DNA of 53,150 nucleotides from the NCBI GenBank assembly GCA_016187395.1, contig JACPJV010000023.1, positions 1 to 53,150 on the forward strand, written 5' to 3'. The translations under genes were made by a program, and so were the position numbers. Under the pieces are notes generated by a model. It made no database searches and was not told where the DNA came from. It saw only the letters and a program-made list of their open reading frames with translations. Origin of the DNA: Candidatus Aenigmatarchaeota archaeon (lineage in GTDB: Archaea > Aenigmatarchaeota > Aenigmatarchaeia > GW2011-AR5 > JACRAC01). Below, piece after piece: positions 15,450 through 22,387 of this stretch; position 1 is the first letter of the stretch, and every line of letters starts with the position of its first letter.

Positions 15450-16804
15450 TTAGTCACCTCATTGTGGCATGGCTGGCCCAGATTCATTTCACCGAAACGA
15501 TTCATGCCCAGAGATTCGTATCTTTTGATTGTATTCCTTGGCTCTCCGAAAGCGCGCGGGTTGGATAATCTTCTGAATTCGTTCACCATCATCCCTGCAG
15601 TAACCATGTTAGACATTATTACAGAAGGATCCGGCTGCGCAATGCAACTTGCTTCCTCTCTCTGTCCTTTTCTTTCTCCAACAATTTTTTCAAGCTCCAT
15701 GGCATGATTAAGGCATGTTGTCTTTCGAGGCAGGTAGGTTATAACCTGTCCTGAATCATGGCTGGTCCCGCCGCTCACCAGCGGGACTCCTGATTCGACA
15801 CTTTTCCCCGAGAGCAAACGGCGTGTTTCGAAATTGTCAACGCAGTCGAAAACAACGTCAAAATTTTCTACACTGCTTCTTTCCGTGAATCTATCTGCAA
15901 TTCCTTGGTATTCCGGCTTGTCAAACCTCCAAAATTTCCTTCTTTTGCAGAAAATTACCCTGCTCCTATCTACCAGAACTCGCGCCTTTTCTTCTCCGAT
16001 AGCATCGAAGTAAGGGAGCTGCCTGTTCAGGTTTATCTCTTCTACGCTGTCAGGATCCATTACCGTGATTTTTCGAACCCCCATGAATGCAAGGCGAGGA
16101 ACTAGAAATGACCCCAATGCTCCCGCGCCTACGACAAGCGCATTTATGCCTGAATAATCCTCTGAAAAGGATTCCAGCGGTGAGAGGATTTCGTACGTTA
16201 CAGGCTTTCGTTCTATTCTTTCTCGGAAAATACCTTTCTTCCCTTCTTCAAGACACGTGCCTGCTGCAATCATAGCTGTGACCGGGTCTATGGGGTCTGC
16301 GCCGTTTTTTTCGTGAGTGACAAATGGGTTTTCCGGCAGGCCGGCTAAAGAGAAAGAAAGTCCTCTGTTATAAAAGCAAACGCTTTCAAAGCCTTTGCCG
16401 TGATTTGCCGCGTAATTTAGGCACAATGCCCGGCATTCTTGTCTCCCGCTTGCATCGATAACTATATTGGATCCTCTTAAAAAATAATCCTCTGCCCTGG
16501 ATTTCATATGCGCCCGAAGATAAGAAAAACCTTGGGAGCCTAGATTTTTACCTATTTCTTCCAGCCTTTCTTTTCTTGAAGGCTTGGCAGAAAGGGAAAG
16601 AAGTGGAGATTCCTGACATGGCGTGTCATAAGGCGTTTCTACAACACGTATCCTTCCGATTCCCAACGCAGCCGCTGCCATTGCAATATCTTCTGTGAAT
16701 GCGTTAAGACCGACAATCGTCATGGCCGTTCCGGATATAGCATCTTGGTTCCAGCCTTCGATGCGCGCCTGCCTGTCGTAGCGCAGAGCAACAGCCTCGC
16801 TCAT
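15446..16804 (-). CDS. E1-like ThiF-family enzyme with two Rossmann lobes in one chain
   Basis: 452 residues. The first lobe begins RYDRQARIEGWNQ (the ThiF-family start that supplies the Arg finger) and has a degenerate nucleotide loop (VGLNAFTED). The second lobe has the intact site: GAGALG (226-231), D250, N258-R261, K273 and DCVDN (320-324). Cys364 and Cys387 are candidates for the thioester or metal-binding residues. An inactive plus an active lobe in one polypeptide is the plan of eukaryotic Uba1-type E1s, whereas MoeB/ThiF are homodimers. Expected to adenylate the Ubl C-terminus. ATGA overlaps on both sides. Confidence 0.88.
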   Translation of the reverse strand: MSEAVALRYDRQARIEGWNQDAISGTAMTIVGLNAFTEDIAMAAAALGIGRIRVVETPYDTPCQESPLLSLSAKPSRKERLEEIGKNLGSQGFSYLRAHMKSRAEDYFLRGSNIVIDASGRQECRALCLNYAANHGKGFESVCFYNRGLSFSLAGLPENPFVTHEKNGADPIDPVTAMIAAGTCLEEGKKGIFRERIERKPVTYEILSPLESFSEDYSGINALVVGAGALGSFLVPRLAFMGVRKITVMDPDSVEEINLNRQLPYFDAIGEEKARVLVDRSRVIFCKRRKFWRFDKPEYQGIADRFTERSSVENFDVVFDCVDNFETRRLLSGKSVESGVPLVSGGTSHDSGQVITYLPRKTTCLNHAMELEKIVGERKGQREEASCIAQPDPSVIMSNMVTAGMMVNEFRRLSNPRAFGEPRNTIKRYESLGMNRFGEMNLGQPCHNEVTK

Positions 16805-18102
16805 AAAAATCCCTCTTCTGATGCGTATCTGTGAATAACCTGCCGTCTTGCATACGATGACACAAATTCTGACATGAAACCTGCGAATGGCGGGTTTGCC
16901 TTGGCGTAATCATCTAGAGCTCTTATGGTCGCGTCCGGAGCTATCATTGTAATGATTGAAACCGGATTTCTGACCTCCGTTTTTGCTACAGCTTCTTGCT
17001 CTGCATATTTGCTGCCTTCTTCTATTGCCCTTGCAATGATTCGGCGCAAGGCAGAAACCTCCCTCCTGAATCTTGAGCCGTGGACAGCCTCATACATAAC
17101 AGCCTCCTCTAAAAATTCTGCTCCGCTGACCGCTTCACGCTCCTTCAAAGGAGGACTGTATCCAAACTGGCTGAGATTTTCGAATCCTGGTATTGCTGGC
17201 CGATGGATTCCAAGCTGCTCCCACCAGTATGCTTCGCTCTCCTCCTTACTTCCCAGCAACGTGCGAATTATCTGCTGGCCTTTCACCTTTTTCTTTACTT
17301 CTTTTCTTAATGCATCCCTATCCACCTTTATCTCATAATCCTTCCCTTCTACAACCTCGATATCCGCATCTTGCGACCACGTCTCCGCTTTCTCTGATAA
17401 CAAATATTCTTTATGAACAGAAACAGATCCCTTGCTTTCCCGGCTATCATTCACAACTACGCTATGCGACCAGCCGACCATTACAGGCTGTCTAACGTAC
17501 AACCTTGGAAGAAGCTCAGAAATGCGACCATCGCCGCCTGCGCCTGAAATGCGTGCCTCGGGGTCTGTTGCTAAGCCGCCTCTCAGGACAATTTCTCCAT
17601 GATCTCTGTCAAGCGAAACAGTCTTCTTGCCCTCTATGAACCGATACGCCTGCATGAATCGCCCTTGGGTGTTAAGCCTCACGGAGTTAAGAACGTTTAG
17701 CATGTTGGTTTGATCCGTATCAGAAAAAAACGCAGGCAAAGAGCCATGGCTGTGAATCCATCCGGTAACCGTGAACTCGTCTCCGAACTCCCTTCTTATG
17801 GAACCTGCAAGAACAGCCAATTCTTCCCCATCGATTTCTGTGTGGCCTGAAGTGGATCTCTGGTTTCCTATTGCCACATCCCTTACAATCACCGGCTCTT
17901 CCTTCCGGCTTACAAGAAGGCCGTACCATTCAATGCTTCCTCTTGCTTCCTTCACAGCGTCGCATATTGCATAAGCCTTTTCCATGGCTCCCCGGCCTAT
18001 CCGAACGGTTTTGGGAAAGGTTATTTCTTCGTCCTCCACCCTCCTCTCTTCATCGAGTCCCAGAATTTCATTTAATATCTCTTTTGCAGAATCATTCGGC
18101 AT
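16801..18102 (-). CDS. JAMM/MPN+ isopeptidase of the Ubl operon
   Basis: 433 residues. The JAMM zinc motif is complete: Glu58 in GSIEWYGLL, then HSHGSLPAFFSDTD giving His117, His119, Ser127 and Asp130 (HxH-x7-S-x2-D). About 250 further residues follow, predicted mixed with a helical end, of no known family. Expected to trim the Ubl precursor after Gly-Gly and to remove it from targets, the task of Rpn11 and CBASS Cap3. ATG 18102 is preceded by GGTGAT inside the upstream gene and overlaps it by 11 nt. Confidence 0.87.
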   Translation of the reverse strand: MPNDSAKEILNEILGLDEERRVEDEEITFPKTVRIGRGAMEKAYAICDAVKEARGSIEWYGLLVSRKEEPVIVRDVAIGNQRSTSGHTEIDGEELAVLAGSIRREFGDEFTVTGWIHSHGSLPAFFSDTDQTNMLNVLNSVRLNTQGRFMQAYRFIEGKKTVSLDRDHGEIVLRGGLATDPEARISGAGGDGRISELLPRLYVRQPVMVGWSHSVVVNDSRESKGSVSVHKEYLLSEKAETWSQDADIEVVEGKDYEIKVDRDALRKEVKKKVKGQQIIRTLLGSKEESEAYWWEQLGIHRPAIPGFENLSQFGYSPPLKEREAVSGAEFLEEAVMYEAVHGSRFRREVSALRRIIARAIEEGSKYAEQEAVAKTEVRNPVSIITMIAPDATIRALDDYAKANPPFAGFMSEFVSSYARRQVIHRYASEEGFL

Positions 18103-19408
18103 GATCATCACCAACTCCTTCGTTTGTGACAGGTATTCCTTTTAGCCTGAGATAAGATCTGCGGGCACGCATTTTTGGATACCGGGAAAGACGGTCAAAC
18201 GTATTGCCAAACCTGGGGGTTAGGCCGCTCGTAAGGACTTTCTTTGCGTCGTCAAGACTTGCTATTATTCTATGTGAAACATTCCCTTCAGGAACTCGCC
18301 ATGTTCCCATACATATTGTACCATCACTGACAAAGGGATGCCTAAGTTTTGAGAGCATAAAAGGCGCACTTGATTTGCCGTTTTTATATACCCTCACACC
18401 GACGCGCGATTCAGGGAGAAGATAGTAATGCTTTCCGCCTGTCTGCCAGTCCCTGAGTCCAAATTGCGGAAGGTTGAGGTATACAGTAAATCCATCTGAT
18501 CGAGGCAACATTCCCCATGTTCCAAAATCCACACACTCCTTTTTCTCCAGGACAGCTAATACTATGCCTATTCTTCTTGCATTTTCGCCTGTGAGAAAGG
18601 AATCTTCCGGGATTCTTGCTGCAATCTCAGAGGTTATGGCAATTTCGGCATATTCCTGAAGTATTCTGTCTAGCCCAAATTCAAAATCTTCTCTTTCCGT
18701 GCGTTCGCATTGTGCCTTGGATATTCCTATCCTGAGGGTCACATCTGCGCGGGTTGCCAGCACGTCTGGCAAATCACCCATATAGCTCGTAAGTATTTCC
18801 CGCAGACGGCCTTTGCGAGGGCTGTAATATCTCCCGTCCCAGCGTATGAGGTAATCTACGCCTCTCAACACATCTCCTATGCGCCTTGCTGCAAATCTGC
18901 TAAACCTTCCGGGATCAGCTGCCATAACTCGTTTCAGTGTGCCTGAAACAACATCTGGATTGTAATCTCCCTTAACATCAAGATGCTTCTCCAGCTCATC
19001 AACATAAGAATCCCCAGAATCTTCGCCTTCAATCATTTCAGGGTGCCTTTCGTGCCGTGTAAAAAAAGGACCGACGTCAAAAAGTACGGTGTATAAAAGA
19101 GGAAGCAGGGAACTGTCAGCGTCAGAAAAGGATTCGGGTAATCGAATATCCCCTTTTCCATCCTGACATAAAAATTCTTTCATGCCACTAGAAATCCTTC
19201 GTTCGATTGCTTCCCTGTTTTCATCGTGATAGACGTTCCACAGGGAATCCAGATCAACACTAAGGAGAGGGATTACAGACCTTGTTCCATTGCCTCTGAT
19301 CTCAAGCCTTTCCCTAGAATAAGTGCCATCGCTACTGGCAAGATAAACCTTGCCTGATCTTGAAATGACAAGCGGCCCGCGGGAGGCCGCATATTGAAAA
19401 AAAGACAC
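18092..19408 (-). CDS. E2-like conjugating protein of the Ubl operon
   Basis: 438 residues. Near the C-terminus VGVRVYKNGKSSAP then LRHPFVSDGTICMGTW matches the E2 core, where HPN-x-DGxICL ends at the active-site Cys; here that is Cys366. The N-terminal 250 residues are unique and helical. The family would accept the Ubl from the E1 as a thioester. Position between the Ubl and JAMM genes with short or overlapping junctions supports the role. E2-like is inferred from this motif and the context, not from overall similarity. Confidence 0.75.
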   Translation of the reverse strand: MSFFQYAASRGPLVISRSGKVYLASSDGTYSRERLEIRGNGTRSVIPLLSVDLDSLWNVYHDENREAIERRISSGMKEFLCQDGKGDIRLPESFSDADSSLLPLLYTVLFDVGPFFTRHERHPEMIEGEDSGDSYVDELEKHLDVKGDYNPDVVSGTLKRVMAADPGRFSRFAARRIGDVLRGVDYLIRWDGRYYSPRKGRLREILTSYMGDLPDVLATRADVTLRIGISKAQCERTEREDFEFGLDRILQEYAEIAITSEIAARIPEDSFLTGENARRIGIVLAVLEKKECVDFGTWGMLPRSDGFTVYLNLPQFGLRDWQTGGKHYYLLPESRVGVRVYKNGKSSAPFMLSKLRHPFVSDGTICMGTWRVPEGNVSHRIIASLDDAKKVLTSGLTPRFGNTFDRLSRYPKMRARRSYLRLKGIPVTNEGVGDDHAE

Positions 19409-19423
19409 CCAACCACCTTTGGA

Positions 19424-19852
19424 TTATAAGCCTCCTTCCTGGCGCTTTGCAACTCTTACCTTTAGAACGTCGTATTCCTTACCAGATCCTGTGCGACCCC
19501 TTCTGAAAGCGCCTGCATACGCATCCAGAGAATCCGCAACTGTCACCAGCCTTGTTGTGCCGTCAACTACCTCGACTGTTATTCCGGATTGCCTTGTGTA
19601 TTCCCTTCTAAGGGCTTCCTGCGCACTTCTTTGTCGCCTGCTTTCTGGGGTTGATGCCAAGGCGTCTTCAATTACAGATCTCACTGTATAATGCTCGCCT
19701 TCTCTTAGCGCGTAGTGGTAACCTGCATCTGCGGTGCCTGCCATCAGTTCTACAAAGCGGGGCAGACTCGAAGGTGCGCTTGTTTCTCTGGGCGGAGTCG
19801 GCGTGGTTGTTCCTTCTCCGGGACTTTCCTGTGGATTTTCGCCTTCTGTCAT
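19424..19852 (-). CDS. ubiquitin-like protein precursor ending Gly-Gly-Leu
   Basis: 142 residues from ATG 19852, which has AGGTGA at ideal spacing. The first 30 residues are Pro/Thr/Glu-rich and disordered; the rest fits a beta-grasp: hydrophobic strands, helix TVRSVIEDALASTPE, and a final strand YDVLKVRVAKRQE before GGL and the stop. One residue after Gly-Gly implies JAMM processing before activation. First gene of the operon. Sequence similarity to ubiquitin itself is low, so the call rests on the tail, predicted fold and E1/E2/JAMM neighbours. Confidence 0.7.
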   Translation of the reverse strand: MTEGENPQESPGEGTTTPTPPRETSAPSSLPRFVELMAGTADAGYHYALREGEHYTVRSVIEDALASTPESRRQRSAQEALRREYTRQSGITVEVVDGTTRLVTVADSLDAYAGAFRRGRTGSGKEYDVLKVRVAKRQEGGL

Positions 19853-19867
19853 CAATTCACCTGCCAC

Positions 19868-20101
19868 ATTATAGTGATAAAAAACTATTTAAATGCCTCC
19901 ACCCGAATTTCGTGAAATAGGATAAATACGTTCCTAAGCAACGCAATCTGCGCCTGCTTGAATCACTTAGTTGTTTACAATATCCGTGAGTTGAATTACA
20001 TTTACTATCGCTGAAACATGGCTGTAAAATGGCTAGTAAATTAGTTTTGTCCCAACATCACAATATTCCTGATATTTAAAGTTTCGCATGAATCATCAAT
20101 C
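19868..20101. promoter_or_regulatory. divergent promoter region between Ubl and RiPP operons
   Basis: About 230 bp without a gene. On the minus strand GCATTTAAATAG (19885-19896) is the TATA box for the Ubl operon; on the plus strand ATATTTAAAG (20072-20081) lies 25 bp before the precursor ATG, fitting a leaderless transcript. The 16-bp direct repeat at 19946-19961 lies between the two promoters. No other clear operator was seen. Confidence 0.6.
19946..19961 (+). repeat. direct repeat right of the Ubl operon
   Basis: ATCTGCGCCTGCTTGA, identical and in the same orientation as 13688-13703. The two copies bracket the entire five-gene operon and nothing else. Confidence 0.6.
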
Positions 20102-20383
20102 ATGTCAGGGGAAACAGTAGAGGTTCAAGTGAATTCTCCACCAAAGGTTTTAGGAAGAGAAATTGACAAAGCAACTATTCTTAATATCAGTCCCCGCATC
20201 GAAAATGCACCTTACATATTTGTTCAGAAAGCCTCAGGAGTTTATTTTGGGTGTGCATGCTGTCCCGATAAGAGCTGTAATAGCGGCGGCTGTTGTTCAG
20301 GTTGCGCGTGTAGATGCGATGATGTAGGAGAACCGAAAACGGGCAGAGAAAGAGCACTTGACAAAAGACCTTACAAGATGTGA
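20102..20383 (+). CDS. Cys-rich RiPP precursor peptide (thiazole/oxazole type)
   Basis: 93 residues. A 48-residue leader with few Cys precedes a core of nine Cys within 22 residues, in patterns CACC, GGCC, SGCAC and RC mixed with Gly and Ser, like microcin B17 or heterocycloanthracin cores. An acidic/basic follower of 20 residues without Cys comes next. It is first in line before YcaO and SagB genes, so Cys (and Ser) cyclisation to azol(in)es is expected. A metal-binding peptide is the alternative, but less likely beside YcaO. No N-terminal export signal. Confidence 0.75.
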   Translation: MSGETVEVQVNSPPKVLGREIDKATILNISPRIENAPYIFVQKASGVYFGCACCPDKSCNSGGCCSGCACRCDDVGEPKTGRERALDKRPYKM

Positions 20384-20411
20384 ATAACAACTTAAAGTTT
20401 TCTCGTCCATC

Positions 20412-21632
20412 ATGAATATGGAATCTCAGAGACTTCTAAACAAAATGATTGGCGTAGGATTGACTGAAGAACCGTTTAAAGCCATGGAGTTCACAGACGA
20501 GCCAAAAACACCGTGTTTTATCACAATTCCGAACGAGAATGCCCGAAATAAATATATCTCCGAAGATGTGGGTGGGCAAGGGCATCATCCAGATGAAACT
20601 TGCGCTAAGATAAAATCAGTAGGAGAATGTTTGGAGAGGTTGTGCCTTTTTAATCCCGGTACCAAGGAACTTGATTTTTCAATCGCATCTGATATTGATA
20701 TAGCAATATTCAATTGTTATTCTGAAGAACAACTTGAAGATAAAAACAAATGGCTGAAAAAACTGCGTCAAGGAAGATACAAGCTATGGCCTGCCAAAGA
20801 TTGCTTTAAGAAGAAAAATCTAAATCTACCCGCGCAATTATTCTTTCTCAATATAGGAACGGATGAGGTTTCAATAAGAGGAGAGCGTATATCGACAGGC
20901 ACTGCGCTAGGGTTGCGCGGCACAGATGAGGCATTCAAGCGGGGATTTCTTGAGGTTGTGGAAAGGGATTCATTCATAACCTCATACCTGAAACAAAGAA
21001 TAATGCATGAAATAATAAATCTTCCTGAAAAGGTAAGGTCATTTCTGGAATACCTAGAACGTTACAGGCTTGAAGCGCACCTGTATGACGCTACTACCGA
21101 TCTCGGGATTCCCACCGTAATCGCTATTGTATTCGACAGAACTGGTATTGGGCCCGCAGTAAATATAGGAGCGAAAGCGGATTTTGATTTCGAGAATGCT
21201 ATGTTCGGAGCACTTCTAGAATCTGTACAGCCTCGGCGACCCTCAAGGTTCAAGAAAGAGTCGAACCCCAACTTTGCTTTTCCTAAAGAAGCATATTCCA
21301 TGGAAAATCGATATTATTACTGGTACAATCCAGAAAGACTTCATGATATTGACTTCTGGATAGGCTCGTGCCCTAAAATAAATTATTCACGCCTTTCTGA
21401 AATGACAGTGTCCCTTAACAAGGCTATGGACGAACTGAAGAGCAGAGGTTATCATGTATTCTTAGGCGATTTAACGCTTCCAGAAATCAGGCGTGCCGGT
21501 TTCGAGGTGATAAAAGTCCTGATTCCGGAGCTTCATCCCCTCTACTTGTCTGAAAGGCATAAGGCTTTGTATAGTGTGCATGCAGGACAAATTTCTGACA
21601 ACCCTGCTCTGAAACCCCATCCTTTTAGCTAG
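20412..21632 (+). CDS. YcaO cyclodehydratase (azoline-forming D protein)
   Basis: 406 residues, the size of a stand-alone YcaO domain. ATP-binding motifs are visible: SVGECLER (S69, E72, E75) and the helix AFKRGFLEVVERDSF (E181, E184, D186), preceded by STGTALGLRG. The C-terminus ends NPALKPHPFS, close to the Pro-rich tail (PxPxP) that marks azoline-forming members as distinct from thioamide-forming or RimO-modifying YcaOs. It would use ATP to turn Cys of the precursor into thiazolines. No fused E1-like/RRE partner domain is present. Confidence 0.87.
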   Translation: MNMESQRLLNKMIGVGLTEEPFKAMEFTDEPKTPCFITIPNENARNKYISEDVGGQGHHPDETCAKIKSVGECLERLCLFNPGTKELDFSIASDIDIAIFNCYSEEQLEDKNKWLKKLRQGRYKLWPAKDCFKKKNLNLPAQLFFLNIGTDEVSIRGERISTGTALGLRGTDEAFKRGFLEVVERDSFITSYLKQRIMHEIINLPEKVRSFLEYLERYRLEAHLYDATTDLGIPTVIAIVFDRTGIGPAVNIGAKADFDFENAMFGALLESVQPRRPSRFKKESNPNFAFPKEAYSMENRYYYWYNPERLHDIDFWIGSCPKINYSRLSEMTVSLNKAMDELKSRGYHVFLGDLTLPEIRRAGFEVIKVLIPELHPLYLSERHKALYSVHAGQISDNPALKPHPFS

Positions 21633-21640
21633 GCGATTAT

Positions 21641-22360
21641 ATGATAAAAGACATAGAAGATTTTTATAAAAAGACCAAACTTCATGTAGAGAATAAGGGG
21701 CCAGTAAGCGCAAATAGCGAACAACCCATTACACATACACATGTCTTCTACAAAAGTTATCCAAGATTTCCTTCAATTAAACTTCCCGAGACAAGCCTAC
21801 TTGAGCTAGACAAGCTGTTAGAAACCCGAGAATCGTTTAGAAATTTTTCAAATAAACCGCTCTCTATCGAGCAAGTTGCATCAATAATTTTATCATGCAG
21901 AATTGTCGACAAGAATAGAGTCCCTGAAAGGCGTACATATCCTTCTGGAGGAGCCCGTTTTCCTATCGAGATTTATCTGATATCATTTAATATTGATGGT
22001 CTACAAAAAGGGGCGTACCATTATAACATGGCAGAACGTTCTCTGGAGATTCTGCTGGAAACGGATTTGAGACATTTTGAGAATGAAATAGTTTCTGATT
22101 ATCTTCGGAATACTTCTGCTGCTATAGTTCTAACATCCGTGCTTGCGAGATCCGAGGTTAAATACGGGGTGAAGGCATATCCTTACTCTCTTCTGGAAGC
22201 GGGTCATATGGCTCAGAATATTCTGCTTGCATGCACAGAACTCGGCATAGGATGCTGTCCTGTTGGAGGTTTTTTAAATGATAAAATTTCCGAGATACTT
22301 GATCTCACACCACATGAAATTCCTATTTATGCTATAGGAATAGGTAAAAAGAAAGGTTAA
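21641..22360 (+). CDS. SagB-type FMN dehydrogenase (azoline oxidase)
   Basis: 239 residues of the nitroreductase superfamily, SagB branch: RESFRNFSNKPLSIEQVA, PSGGARFPIEIYLIS, then KYGVKAYPYSLLEAGHMAQNILLACTELG and GFLNDKISEILDL. It oxidises azolines to azoles in thiazole/oxazole peptides using FMN. The stretch KYGVKAYPY corresponds to the Lys-Tyr region needed for catalysis in characterised homologues. Starts 8 nt after the YcaO stop; the cluster ends here with no transporter or protease. Confidence 0.88.
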   Translation: MIKDIEDFYKKTKLHVENKGPVSANSEQPITHTHVFYKSYPRFPSIKLPETSLLELDKLLETRESFRNFSNKPLSIEQVASIILSCRIVDKNRVPERRTYPSGGARFPIEIYLISFNIDGLQKGAYHYNMAERSLEILLETDLRHFENEIVSDYLRNTSAAIVLTSVLARSEVKYGVKAYPYSLLEAGHMAQNILLACTELGIGCCPVGGFLNDKISEILDLTPHEIPIYAIGIGKKKG

Positions 22361-22387
22361 TTCACGCAAACTCTGTCAGAGCCTCGC

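Noticed and set aside
20260-20330. Cys-rich peptide as a metallothionein
   Set aside because: Possible by composition, but the next two genes are an azoline-forming YcaO and SagB, which fit a RiPP precursor.
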